Of a stretch of DNA of 7,752 bases, positions 1-6,855 are shown in pieces (position 1 is the stretch's first letter; the number at the start of each line of letters is the position of its first letter). A model generated the notes under the pieces. The model made no database searches. It was not told the DNA's origin and saw only the letters and a program-made list of their open reading frames with translations. The DNA is from Candidatus Sulfopaludibacter sp. SbA3 (GTDB taxonomy: Bacteria > Acidobacteriota > Terriglobia > Bryobacterales > Bryobacteraceae): positions 1 through 7,752 of the forward strand of contig CAMAUG010000186.1 of assembly GCA_945861255.1 (NCBI GenBank), written 5' to 3'. The position numbers and the translations under genes are program-made.

Positions 1-661
1 ACATGGCCGCATACTCGCGCACCGGAATGCCGCTGTATGACGCCGCGATGTAGAGGCGCGCCCCGTCCAGGTGTAGGCCGGTTTTGTTGGCACGCGCCCA
101 GGCCGCGATCTTCCTCATCTCCGCGATATCGAACATTTCGCCTGTTTTACGGCGGACGGGAGTCTCGATTTGTAGAGCGCCGATGGGCACCGCGACGCGA
201 CCCGATGCTCCCCGGTTGGCGGCGCTTTCAACGTCGGAAAGGGTGAAAGTCGCGCGCTCCGGCGCGAGCGGAATCATCGTCAAGCCGCTGAGCGTTTGGC
301 AGCAATCGCCGCAGTCGTTGTAAAGATGGCATTCCTGCTGCACCAGCACTCTGCGCTTTTCGCCGGCGAGGACGCGTACGGCGAGATGATTGGCGAGGGT
401 TCCCGTGGGCAGCCACACCGCCATTTCCTTGCCCAGCGCGGCGGCCACCGCCGCCTCCAATTTCGCGACGGCGCCCTCCCTCGAATAAGTGTCCGGTGCG
501 ACGGTGGGCGCCAGCTTGGCGAGCAAGCCGGCGTATTCCGCCGGAGTGTGCGGGATGCCATCTCCGGTGGCGGAAACGATGGGCGGGGGCCCCGCCGCCG
601 ACACCGTGGGAGCCGCCAGACCGGCCAGAACTTGAGCGGCAAGAAAATGGCGGCGCTTCAT
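1..661 (-). CDS. Threonine-aldolase-like PLP enzyme with Tat-type signal (N-terminal part, runs off the left edge)
   Basis: This is the leftward reading frame from ATG at 661-659, open for 220 codons to the window edge, so the C-terminal part is missing. The protein resembles the beta-eliminating lyase/threonine aldolase family (fold-type I PLP enzymes that cleave beta-hydroxy amino acids). Visible landmarks are a PLP-phosphate-type turn, PTGTLANH (residues 85-92); a His in ECHLYND (H112), where the family stacks a His on the cofactor; and HLDGAR (197-202), whose Asp pairs with the pyridine nitrogen. The Schiff-base Lys lies beyond the edge. The N-terminus MKRRHFLAA has R-R-x-F-L followed by a hydrophobic stretch and a possible cleavage after VSA (20-22), suggesting Tat export of the folded enzyme. 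Oddities are four cysteines at 111, 117, 120 and 121, and IETPV (165-169) where classical threonine aldolases have ENTH. The family call is good; substrate and export are inferred. A purine-rich GGGACGAG directly precedes the start. Confidence 0.85.
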   Translation of the reverse strand, partial: MKRRHFLAAQVLAGLAAPTVSAAGPPPIVSATGDGIPHTPAEYAGLLAKLAPTVAPDTYSREGAVAKLEAAVAAALGKEMAVWLPTGTLANHLAVRVLAGEKRRVLVQQECHLYNDCGDCCQTLSGLTMIPLAPERATFTLSDVESAANRGASGRVAVPIGALQIETPVRRKTGEMFDIAEMRKIAAWARANKTGLHLDGARLYIAASYSGIPVREYAAM

Positions 662-738
662 CTCGTCCCGATGCTATCACGATCGGGCTCGGGCGTGGTC
701 TTAGCACCCGGCGCCTGTATGCGGCATCATGAAAGTAA
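662..738. promoter_or_regulatory. Divergent intergenic region, presumed to hold both promoters
   Basis: This 77-base gap is the only real intergenic space in the window. It separates the leftward PLP-enzyme gene from the rightward ABC operon, so promoters for both are expected here. I see no convincing -35/-10 pair on either strand. On the leftward strand TAGCAT, close upstream of the start, is a weak -10-like match. The region contains the CCCGAT/ATCGGG inverted repeat listed separately. The promoter role is inferred from gene orientation. Confidence 0.5.
667..687. repeat. Short inverted repeat CCCGAT-N9-ATCGGG, possible operator
   Basis: Two perfect 6-base arms (667-672 and 682-687) flank a 9-base spacer, 6 bases upstream of the leftward gene's ATG. 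The centre-to-centre distance of about 15 bases is slightly more than one helical turn, so it could bind a dimeric regulator or form a hairpin in the leftward leader. Six-base arms arise easily by chance in GC-rich DNA, so this is a weak call. Confidence 0.25.
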
Positions 739-1437
739 GTGATCCACCTGCGCGGCGTTTCCAAGCGTTTTGAGGGCAAGAGCAAAGTCACGGCGCTGGA
801 GCGTCTGGACCTGGACATCGCGCGCGGCGAAATGGTGTCCATCGTCGGGCCGTCGGGTTCCGGCAAGTCCACGCTGCTCAACTTGATCGGCGGGCTGGAC
901 CGGCCCACCGAAGGCGAGATCGAACTGGACGGAGAAGCGCTTTCAAAGCTCAACGACGACGGGCTGACCCGCGTGCGGCGCGACAAGATCGGCTTCATTT
1001 TCCAATTCTTCAATCTGTTACCTACTCTCACATGCGTGGAAAACGTCTCCCTGCCGCTGCACCTGCGCGGGTGGGCGCGCAAGAAGGTGGACGAGCGGGC
1101 GCGCGAGCTGCTGGGCATGGTACAGCTTTCCCATCGTCTTGACCATTTGCCCGACGAACTCTCCGGCGGCGAACGGCAGCGGGTTGCGATCGCCCGCGCG
1201 CTAAGCGTGTATCCCCCTGTGTTGCTGGCAGATGAGCCCACAGGGAACCTGGATACGGCCACCGGCGATGAGATATTGAAGCTGGTCCATGACCTGCACG
1301 AGCGGTTGGGATCGACGATCCTCATGGTGACTCACGACGCATCGGTGGCGGAAAGCTGCGAACGCACCATCCGCATTCGCGACGGCCGCATTGTGGCCGA
1401 CGTTCGCAACACACGCAAGGAACGCGTGCGCTCATGA
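739..1437 (+). CDS. ABC transporter ATP-binding protein, LolD/MacB/YbbA type
   Basis: This 232-residue single-domain ABC ATPase has every catalytic motif: Walker A GPSGSGKST (37-45), Q-loop Q89, signature LSGGERQ (141-147), Walker B VLLADE (161-166) with catalytic E166, D-loop GNLD (169-172) and H-loop H199. The FNLLPTLT segment after the Q-loop and the EPTGNLD form are typical of the LolD/MacB/FtsE branch, whose ATPases pair with FtsX-fold permeases and drive extraction or extrusion and not uptake. It should sit on the cytoplasmic face bound to the permease encoded next, with which it shares a 4-base ATGA overlap. The start is GTG: an in-frame TAA lies immediately upstream (736-738), and the family's usual N-terminus begins at this codon. 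The ribosome-binding site is weak (GAAAG at 731-735, only 3 bases from the start). It appears to be the first gene of the operon. Confidence 0.95.
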   Translation: MIHLRGVSKRFEGKSKVTALERLDLDIARGEMVSIVGPSGSGKSTLLNLIGGLDRPTEGEIELDGEALSKLNDDGLTRVRRDKIGFIFQFFNLLPTLTCVENVSLPLHLRGWARKKVDERARELLGMVQLSHRLDHLPDELSGGERQRVAIARALSVYPPVLLADEPTGNLDTATGDEILKLVHDLHERLGSTILMVTHDASVAESCERTIRIRDGRIVADVRNTRKERVRS

Positions 1438-3974
1438 TGCTCCTGCGCCTGATCAGTTGGCCGTACGCGCGCAAGCACCTGCTGCGTTGGCTGCTCACGT
1501 TGACGGGAATCGTGTTGGGCGTAGGTGTGTTCGTGGGAATGCACACGGCCAACCAGAGCGTGCTGGCCGCGTTTCACGAAACCATCGACCGCATCGCCGG
1601 GACCACGCAATTGCAGGTAACCGCGGGTGAGCCGGGGTTCGACGAAGTAGTGCTCGAAAAAGTTCAGGCGTTGGCGGAAGTGCGTGCCGCCGCGCCGGTG
1701 ATTGAAGCCACGGTGGGAACGGACACGGGCAATGTGCTGATTCTGGGCGTGGACATGCTGGGCGACCGCAGCCTGCGCACCTACGATTTCGAAGGCACGG
1801 ATGCCGCGATCGACGATCCACTGGTGTTTCTGGCGCAGGCCGATTCGCTGATCGTTACGCGTACGTTCGCCGACAAGAACGGGTTAAAACTCAACAGCCG
1901 CGTGCCCATGAAGACCATGCAGGGCGACCTGGTGTTTACAGTGCGCGGGATCATGAAGCCGGGCGGACTGGCCAGCGCGTTCGGCGGGGATCTGGCGGTC
2001 ATGGACATCTACGCCGCCCAGAAATTCTTCGGGCGTGGGAGAAAGTTCGACCGCGTGGATCTGGCCCTTGCAGACGGCGTGACGTTGGAGCAGGGTGCAG
2101 CGAAATTGCGCACGGCGTTGGGGCCGGGCTTCGAGGTGGAGCCGCCCAGTTCGCGCGGCGATCAGTTTGAGCAAACATCACGGGCGTACACGTTGGGTTC
2201 GAACATCACCAGCGTTTTCGCATTGTTCATCGGGATGTTCATCATCTACAACACGTTCGCCATCGCGGTGACGCAGCGGCGCGCGGAGATCGGCATCTTG
2301 CGGGCGCTGGGGGCAACGCGCGCGCAGATCCGCACGTTGTTTCTCGCCGAAAGTGCGGTGGCGGGGATTGCGGGATCGTCGCTCGGCGTGTTGTTCGGCA
2401 TCGCACTGGCGCGCGGCATGTCCGGATACATCGGTGGAATGCTGTCGGAGGTATATGGCGTGGCGCAGCACTCTGGTGAACTGGAACTGGATCCGTGGCT
2501 GCTGGGCGGCGCGCTGGCGATGGGAGTGGTCACCAGCCTGTTTGCGGCGGTGATTCCGGCGCGCGCGGCGGCTTCGGTGGACCCCGTGAAGGCTTTGCAA
2601 AAGGGCCGTAATCAAGCGCTGACGGAACGCGAGAACCGTGTGCGGCGCTGGTGGGCTCTGGTGTGCGCGACGGCGGCGGGCGTGGCGTTGCTGCTGAGCA
2701 ACAATAGCGTCATGTTTTACGCGGGCTTCGTCCTTTCGGTGATTGCATCGGTGCTGCTGGCGCCCACGCTGACGTTGTGGCTTTCGCATGCGCTGCGGCC
2801 CGTGCTATCGGCACTGCGGCCGGTGGAAGGAACGCTGGCGGCGGATAGCCTGATCCAAGGGCCGCGGCGGACTTCCGGGACGGTGGCGGCGTTAATGCTT
2901 TCGCTCGCGCTGGTGGTTTCGCTCGGTGGTTTGTCACGATCCAGCTTCGCTTCGTTGAGCGAATGGATGACGACCGCGCTCAATCCGGACCTGTTCGTGA
3001 CCACGGGGGAGACGCTTACGTCGCGAACGTTCGTGTTTCCGGCGTTACTAGGTGAAGGACTGCGCAAGATTCCGGGAGTCGCGGAGTTGCAGATGGTGCG
3101 TAGCGTGCGCGTGACGGTGAGGAACGCGCCGGTGATGATACTCGCGATCGATGTGGAGTCGCTCGAAAAGCGCACGGGAATGCGACCTCTGGAAGGCGAC
3201 GTACGCACCATGTACAAGCAAGTGGCGCGCGGCGAGGGCGTGCTGATTTCGGAGAATTTCGCTCATCTACGGGGCGCGAAGCTTGGCGAAGTGCTGGAAA
3301 TTCCGGCGCCCACGGGCATGCTGCGCCTGCCGGTCGCCGGCATCGTCCGCGATTATTCTGATCAACAGGGCAGCGTGCTCATGTCGCGCGAACGGTTCAT
3401 CCAGGCCTGGAACGACGATTCGGTCAACATCTTTCGCATCTATCTGCAACCTGGGGCGGACGAGGCCGCCGTGCGCCAACGCATTCTGGACGCCTATGGA
3501 AAAACACAGAGGCTGTTCGTGTTGACCAACAGTGAAGTCCGCCAATACGTCACCCGGCTCACCGATCAGTGGTTCGGGCTGACCTACATTCAGATCGCCG
3601 TGGCGGTGCTGGTGGCGATGCTCGGGATCGTGAACGCGCTGACAGTTTCCATCACGGACCGGCGGCGCGAACTGGGTGTCCTGCAGGCCGTGGGAGGATT
3701 GCGGCAACAGATCCGGCACACGGTGTGGATGGAGGCCGTAGCGATCGGCTTCATCGGCATTGTGTTGGGCCTTGCGTTGGGAGCGGTGGAGCTGTATTAC
3801 GCGCTCGGAATCGCGCGGCGGGACATGATCGGTATCGACATTGGTTACTCCTATCCGGTGGGCGTGGCCGCGGCGTTGGCGCCGGTGATTCTGATCGCGG
3901 CATTCCTTGCGGCGATCGGGCCGGCGGAAAGCGCGGTGCGCGGGTCGCTTGTGGAGGCGCTGGAGTATGAGTAG
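1434..3974 (+). CDS. FtsX/MacB-type ABC permease with two FtsX domains (about 10 membrane helices)
   Basis: The product is an 846-residue inner-membrane permease. TM1 (about 19-39) is followed by an extracytoplasmic domain (about 40-256). The first FtsX block has helices near 257-279, 303-328 and 355-379 and ends with VDPVKAL. Two or three middle helices follow (about 406-422, 426-450, 480-501), then a second extracytoplasmic domain (about 502-717). The second FtsX block (718-739, 768-791, 809-830) ends in VEALEYE. RRAEIGILRALGA and RRELGVLQAVGG are the paired segments expected to couple to the ATPase. This duplicated arrangement resembles YbbP-type permeases and differs from the four-helix LolC/LolE or MacB proteins. 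By family, it would move a hydrophobic molecule out of the inner membrane instead of across it. ATG occurs twice in tandem (1434 and 1437); AAGGA at 1417-1421 favours neither. Its gene overlaps the ATPase gene by 4 bases and the next gene by 8. Confidence 0.93.
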   Translation: MMLLRLISWPYARKHLLRWLLTLTGIVLGVGVFVGMHTANQSVLAAFHETIDRIAGTTQLQVTAGEPGFDEVVLEKVQALAEVRAAAPVIEATVGTDTGNVLILGVDMLGDRSLRTYDFEGTDAAIDDPLVFLAQADSLIVTRTFADKNGLKLNSRVPMKTMQGDLVFTVRGIMKPGGLASAFGGDLAVMDIYAAQKFFGRGRKFDRVDLALADGVTLEQGAAKLRTALGPGFEVEPPSSRGDQFEQTSRAYTLGSNITSVFALFIGMFIIYNTFAIAVTQRRAEIGILRALGATRAQIRTLFLAESAVAGIAGSSLGVLFGIALARGMSGYIGGMLSEVYGVAQHSGELELDPWLLGGALAMGVVTSLFAAVIPARAAASVDPVKALQKGRNQALTERENRVRRWWALVCATAAGVALLLSNNSVMFYAGFVLSVIASVLLAPTLTLWLSHALRPVLSALRPVEGTLAADSLIQGPRRTSGTVAALMLSLALVVSLGGLSRSSFASLSEWMTTALNPDLFVTTGETLTSRTFVFPALLGEGLRKIPGVAELQMVRSVRVTVRNAPVMILAIDVESLEKRTGMRPLEGDVRTMYKQVARGEGVLISENFAHLRGAKLGEVLEIPAPTGMLRLPVAGIVRDYSDQQGSVLMSRERFIQAWNDDSVNIFRIYLQPGADEAAVRQRILDAYGKTQRLFVLTNSEVRQYVTRLTDQWFGLTYIQIAVAVLVAMLGIVNALTVSITDRRRELGVLQAVGGLRQQIRHTVWMEAVAIGFIGIVLGLALGAVELYYALGIARRDMIGIDIGYSYPVGVAAALAPVILIAAFLAAIGPAESAVRGSLVEALEYE
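3953..3957 (+). promoter_or_regulatory. Strong ribosome-binding site inside the permease gene
   Basis: GGAGG lies 9 bases before the ATG at 3967, within the last codons of the permease. It decides the start of the LolA-like gene. The frame stays open upstream to another ATG at 3907, but starting there would put 20 extra polar residues before the signal peptide. Confidence 0.7.
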
Positions 3975-4701
3975 GAAACTAATCCCCTGGTTGCTTCTGG
4001 CGGCGCCGCTGGTCGCGCAGGACGCGCGCCAGATTATCGAAGAAGTGCAGCGGCGGCAGCGCTCGGAATCGCAGCACTATGAAGGCACGCTGGAAGTGAC
4101 CGGCGGCGGCAACCGCATTGCCACCAAGCGTTGGACGTTCGACCGCATCGGATCGTTCGGCAGCAGCAAATCGATTTTGCGATTCACCGTTCCGGCGGAG
4201 GTGAAGGGCGTGGGGTTGCTGATCGTCAATCATCCTGAGCGCGCCAGTGACCAGTGGATGTGGCGGCCGGCGATCGGACGCGAGCAGCGTATCGCTCTGC
4301 AGGACCGCTCGACGCGCTTTTTCGGTACGGACTTCAGCTTTGAGGATTTGGAAGAGCGCGACGTGGCGCAGTTCGATTTCAAGCTCCTGGGCGATGAAGG
4401 CGGCGTGTGGAAAGTGGAATCTACGCCGCGCAAGAGTTCGCAGTATACGCGCTCCTTTTTGTGGGTGAAAAAAGAGAACTACACGATTGTCAAAGTGGAG
4501 TCATACAACAAGAAGGGGCTGCTGCGTGCGATCGATTACCGGGATTTTGAACAGGTGAAGGGGATCTGGACGGCGCGCACCACCGAGATTCAGGATGTCC
4601 CGCGCAACAGCAGGACTACGCTCAAGTACGACAAGCTGGAATACAACATACCGCTAAAGGACGCCGATTTCACATTGGATGCGCTGCGGCGAGGTACATG
4701 A
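3967..4701 (+). CDS. Exported LolA-like outer membrane lipoprotein-sorting family protein
   Basis: This is a 244-residue protein with a signal peptide: MSRK, then a hydrophobic core, and probable cleavage after LVA (about residue 18) before QDAR. The mature part matches the LolA-like sorting-protein family (PF17131 type) seen beside envelope transporters. Recognisable segments are MWRP (98-101) and FFGTDFSFEDLEERD (from 118), a family hallmark, followed by alternating strands consistent with an open beta-barrel that cups acyl chains. The likely role is a periplasmic carrier taking a lipid or lipidated cargo from the upstream ABC permease to the outer-membrane protein encoded next; the cargo is unknown. 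The start is fixed by GGAGG 9 bases upstream and by the signal peptide. The gene overlaps the permease by 8 bases and the next gene by 4 (ATGA). It is not canonical LolA, since its sequence hallmarks belong to the distinct LolA-like family. Confidence 0.88.
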   Translation: MSRKLIPWLLLAAPLVAQDARQIIEEVQRRQRSESQHYEGTLEVTGGGNRIATKRWTFDRIGSFGSSKSILRFTVPAEVKGVGLLIVNHPERASDQWMWRPAIGREQRIALQDRSTRFFGTDFSFEDLEERDVAQFDFKLLGDEGGVWKVESTPRKSSQYTRSFLWVKKENYTIVKVESYNKKGLLRAIDYRDFEQVKGIWTARTTEIQDVPRNSRTTLKYDKLEYNIPLKDADFTLDALRRGT

Positions 4702-5975
4702 CCGGAGGCGTCACCGAATGGCCCGCCGCGCGGCCGCGACTGGCGGTGGTGACGTTGCTGCTGGCGTCCCCGTGGACGCCGCTGCTGGCGCAGGGCCCAG
4801 CCACCGCGTTCGAGCAGCGCGGGTTCATCGAAAACCGAGGGTTGGCTTTTCCGTGGGACGCGCGCAACGATTCGGCGAACGTCATGGATCAGGCACTGTT
4901 TCGCTGGGAGGGATCGTACCGGGCCGCACCTTGGTTTAAGCTTTCCGGGTCGCTGGACGCGCGGGCGGATACGCATCGCCAGACGGACCGCGATGCGCGC
5001 GTCAGCGTGGATGACCGGCAAATGCAGAGGCCCGCGCTGGCGTTGCGCCAGTTGAGCGCGACGCTGCACAAGGGGATGGTGACGGCCGAGATCGGGCGCC
5101 AGTTCATTCGCTGGGGCAAGACCGATATTCTGACGCCCACCGACCGCTTCGCGCCTAAGGATTACCTGGGCAGCGTTGTCGACAGCGATTTTCTTGGAGT
5201 GACGGCGGCGCGTGTGACGGTGACGAAGGGCGGCGATTCGGTGGATCTGGTGTGGCAGCCGTGGTTCACTCCGAGCCGCACGCCGCTTCTGAACCAACGC
5301 TGGACGGTGCTGCCGCCGGAGGCGAACGGGATTCGCATTATTGACGCGGGGGCGCGCTATCCAGGGGGATCGCAATTCGGAGCACGATGGAACCACATCG
5401 CATCCGGCTTCGAATATTCGTTGTCGTACTTTCGTGGATATCACTCGCTGCCTCTGTTCGATGGACGTTTCGATCCGGCGGCGTTCACCATCCGCACGCA
5501 GCGCTTTTATCCGACGCTGGAAATGTATGGAGCGGACGCGGCGGTGCAGCTCCCGTGGGTGACGATTAAAGGCGAGAGCGGATACTTCAAGACCACGACG
5601 CCGGGAGCGCAGGAATATTTGCTGTATGTGATCCAGGTGGAGCGCCAAGTCAAGGAATGGTCGCTGGTAGGAGGCTACGCCGGGAACGTGCTCACGAACG
5701 GGCCTGAAAATCCGGCGCAGTTCGCACCCGATCGCGGCTTCGCGCGCTCCTTTGTGGGCCGCGCGGCGCTCACGATCGACGTTAACCGGAGCGTGGCGGT
5801 GGAGACGGCGATTCGCGCGAACGGGTCTTTCGCGCGCTTCGAATACTCGCAGGCAATCGGATTGCACTGGCGCGTGACGCCGGGGGTTGCATGGCTGCGC
5901 GGCGCTGCCGGCGATTTCCTGGGGCAATACCGGCGCAACTCCTACGCATCGCTGGCCGTGCGTTATAGTTTCTAG
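4698..5975 (+). CDS. Outer-membrane beta-barrel protein, DUF1302-like
   Basis: The product is a 425-residue outer-membrane protein. Its N-terminus has a hydrophobic segment (about 15-31) ending in LLA-Q, consistent with signal peptidase I cleavage. The rest alternates polar and aromatic residues in short strands, and the protein ends in a beta-signal, LAVRYSF, with a terminal Phe as BamA substrates require. GRQFIRWGKTD (133-143), followed by a Pro/Asp-rich loop, recalls the WG(E/K) motif of DUF1302 proteins, which often sit beside LolA-like proteins and lipid-type exporters. The likely role is the outer-membrane exit or receiving point for cargo handed over by the LolA-like protein. The ATG at 4698 overlaps the previous stop (ATGA) and gives an intact signal peptide, but its GAGG is only 3 bases away. 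A better-spaced GGAGG points to an out-of-frame ATG at 4718. The DUF1302 assignment is tentative; the barrel assignment is firm. Confidence 0.82.
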   Translation: MTGGVTEWPAARPRLAVVTLLLASPWTPLLAQGPATAFEQRGFIENRGLAFPWDARNDSANVMDQALFRWEGSYRAAPWFKLSGSLDARADTHRQTDRDARVSVDDRQMQRPALALRQLSATLHKGMVTAEIGRQFIRWGKTDILTPTDRFAPKDYLGSVVDSDFLGVTAARVTVTKGGDSVDLVWQPWFTPSRTPLLNQRWTVLPPEANGIRIIDAGARYPGGSQFGARWNHIASGFEYSLSYFRGYHSLPLFDGRFDPAAFTIRTQRFYPTLEMYGADAAVQLPWVTIKGESGYFKTTTPGAQEYLLYVIQVERQVKEWSLVGGYAGNVLTNGPENPAQFAPDRGFARSFVGRAALTIDVNRSVAVETAIRANGSFARFEYSQAIGLHWRVTPGVAWLRGAAGDFLGQYRRNSYASLAVRYSF

Positions 5976-5976
5976 G

Positions 5977-6855
5977 GTGAGGGCGATTCTTCTACTCTTG
6001 ACGCTGGCGACGTGTGGGTTCACGCAGGACTTCACCAATATTCAAACTGAGCGCGTAGCGAAGAATCTGCACTTTGCCGAGGGTCCTGTTTGGTCATACG
6101 AAGGTTACCTTGTCTACAGCGACACGGTGGTGGACAAGCTCCGCAAGTTTACTCCGGGCCAGGGCGACGCGGAATTCGCGAGCCGCGTGGGCGGCGCGAG
6201 CGGGAATGCTTACGACACCGATGGACGCCTCTACACGTGCGAGTTCCGCCAGCGGCGCGTGACGCGCATGGCGAAGAACGGCCGTCTGGAGGTGTTGGCG
6301 ACGCACTACCAGGGCAAGCGCTTCAATGCGCCCAACGACATTGTGGTGCGGCGCGATGGGCACGTGTATTTCACCGACCCGGCGTTCGGCTCGCAACAAG
6401 ACGCGCGCGAGCTTGATTTCTTCGGCGTGTATCACATCACTCCGCGGGGCGAACTGGAACTGGTGGCCACGTGGAAGACACGCCCTAACGGCATCACGGT
6501 TTCGCCCAACGGCAGAACTTTGTACGTTTCGGATTCCGACCGGCGCGCCATTCTGGCGTACGATCTGGACGGCAAAGGCGCGGCTTCCAACGAGCGTGTG
6601 ATCGCCGAGAAGATTCCTGGTGTTCCGGGTGGCTTGCGGACGGACGTGAACGGCAACGTCTATGTGGCGGCGCAGTCCGTTCTGGTTTACGCGCCCGCCG
6701 CCAACGGGGCGGCAAAACTACTGGGACAAGTCATGGTCGCCGAGACGCCTTCGAATCTAGCGTTCGGAGATCCGGATCTGGAGACACTCTACATTACGGC
6801 GCGGACTTCGGTGTATCGCACGCGGCTCGGCGTCAAGGGAGCGCTACCGTATTAG
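5977..6855 (+). CDS. Exported SMP-30/gluconolactonase-like beta-propeller protein
   Basis: This is a 292-residue protein of the SMP-30/gluconolactonase/LRE family, which are six-bladed propellers that usually hydrolyse sugar lactones with one divalent metal. FAEGPVW supplies the first metal ligand (E35), FNAPNDI the substrate-side N120/D121, and RPNGITV the Asn ligand (N171). The fourth position, normally Asp in a PDG motif, reads PGG here (G218), so activity may be altered or lost. TLYITARTSVYR near the end is a typical last blade. The GTG start at 5977 is chosen because it gives a short signal peptide (MRAILLLL...) and lies 1 base after the previous stop. The open frame continues upstream to ATG 5887, but that would overlap the barrel gene by 89 bases. 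No Shine-Dalgarno sequence is visible, so translation is probably coupled. Cys13 follows LAT, a poor lipobox, so a lipoprotein is possible but unlikely. Confidence 0.88.
   Translation: MRAILLLLTLATCGFTQDFTNIQTERVAKNLHFAEGPVWSYEGYLVYSDTVVDKLRKFTPGQGDAEFASRVGGASGNAYDTDGRLYTCEFRQRRVTRMAKNGRLEVLATHYQGKRFNAPNDIVVRRDGHVYFTDPAFGSQQDARELDFFGVYHITPRGELELVATWKTRPNGITVSPNGRTLYVSDSDRRAILAYDLDGKGAASNERVIAEKIPGVPGGLRTDVNGNVYVAAQSVLVYAPAANGAAKLLGQVMVAETPSNLAFGDPDLETLYITARTSVYRTRLGVKGALPY
6838..6841 (+). promoter_or_regulatory. Ribosome-binding site placing the Nudix start at ATT 6851
   Basis: GGAG, within AAGGGAG (6835-6841), lies 9 bases before ATT at 6851. This is the same spacing as the strong site before the LolA-like gene. 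No comparable site precedes the first conventional codon, GTG 6899. It therefore supports the upstream, non-canonical start. Confidence 0.45.

Noticed and set aside
228..1325. Open frame of 365 codons on the minus strand
   Set aside because: It crosses both the PLP-enzyme gene (in another frame) and the antisense of the ABC ATPase. Its composition is Ser/Arg-rich with no domain, so it is a shadow of two real genes.
2178..2789. Open frame of 203 codons on the minus strand inside the permease
   Set aside because: Its Arg/His/Gln-rich low-complexity translation lies antisense to well-conserved FtsX segments.
3907..3966. Upstream start for the LolA-like gene at ATG 3907
   Set aside because: It would add 20 polar, basic residues before an evident signal peptide, and the GGAGG site is spaced for ATG 3967.
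5887..5976. Upstream start for the SMP-30-like gene at ATG 5887
   Set aside because: It would overlap the barrel gene by 89 bases and hide the signal peptide behind 30 unrelated residues.
5960..5990. Terminator or promoter between the barrel and SMP-30 genes
   Set aside because: There is only one base between stop and start, and no GC hairpin with a T-run or recognisable promoter hexamers.
6010..6021. Possible lipobox (LATC) in the SMP-30-like protein
   Set aside because: Thr at the position before Cys is not accepted in typical lipoboxes and the residues after it do not help, so an ordinary signal peptide is preferred.
4590..6038. Long open frame of 482 codons on the minus strand
   Set aside because: It is antisense to the barrel gene, is very rich in Arg/His/Pro as expected from reading GC-rich codons backwards, has no recognisable motif, and the plus-strand gene has a clear signal peptide and beta-signal.
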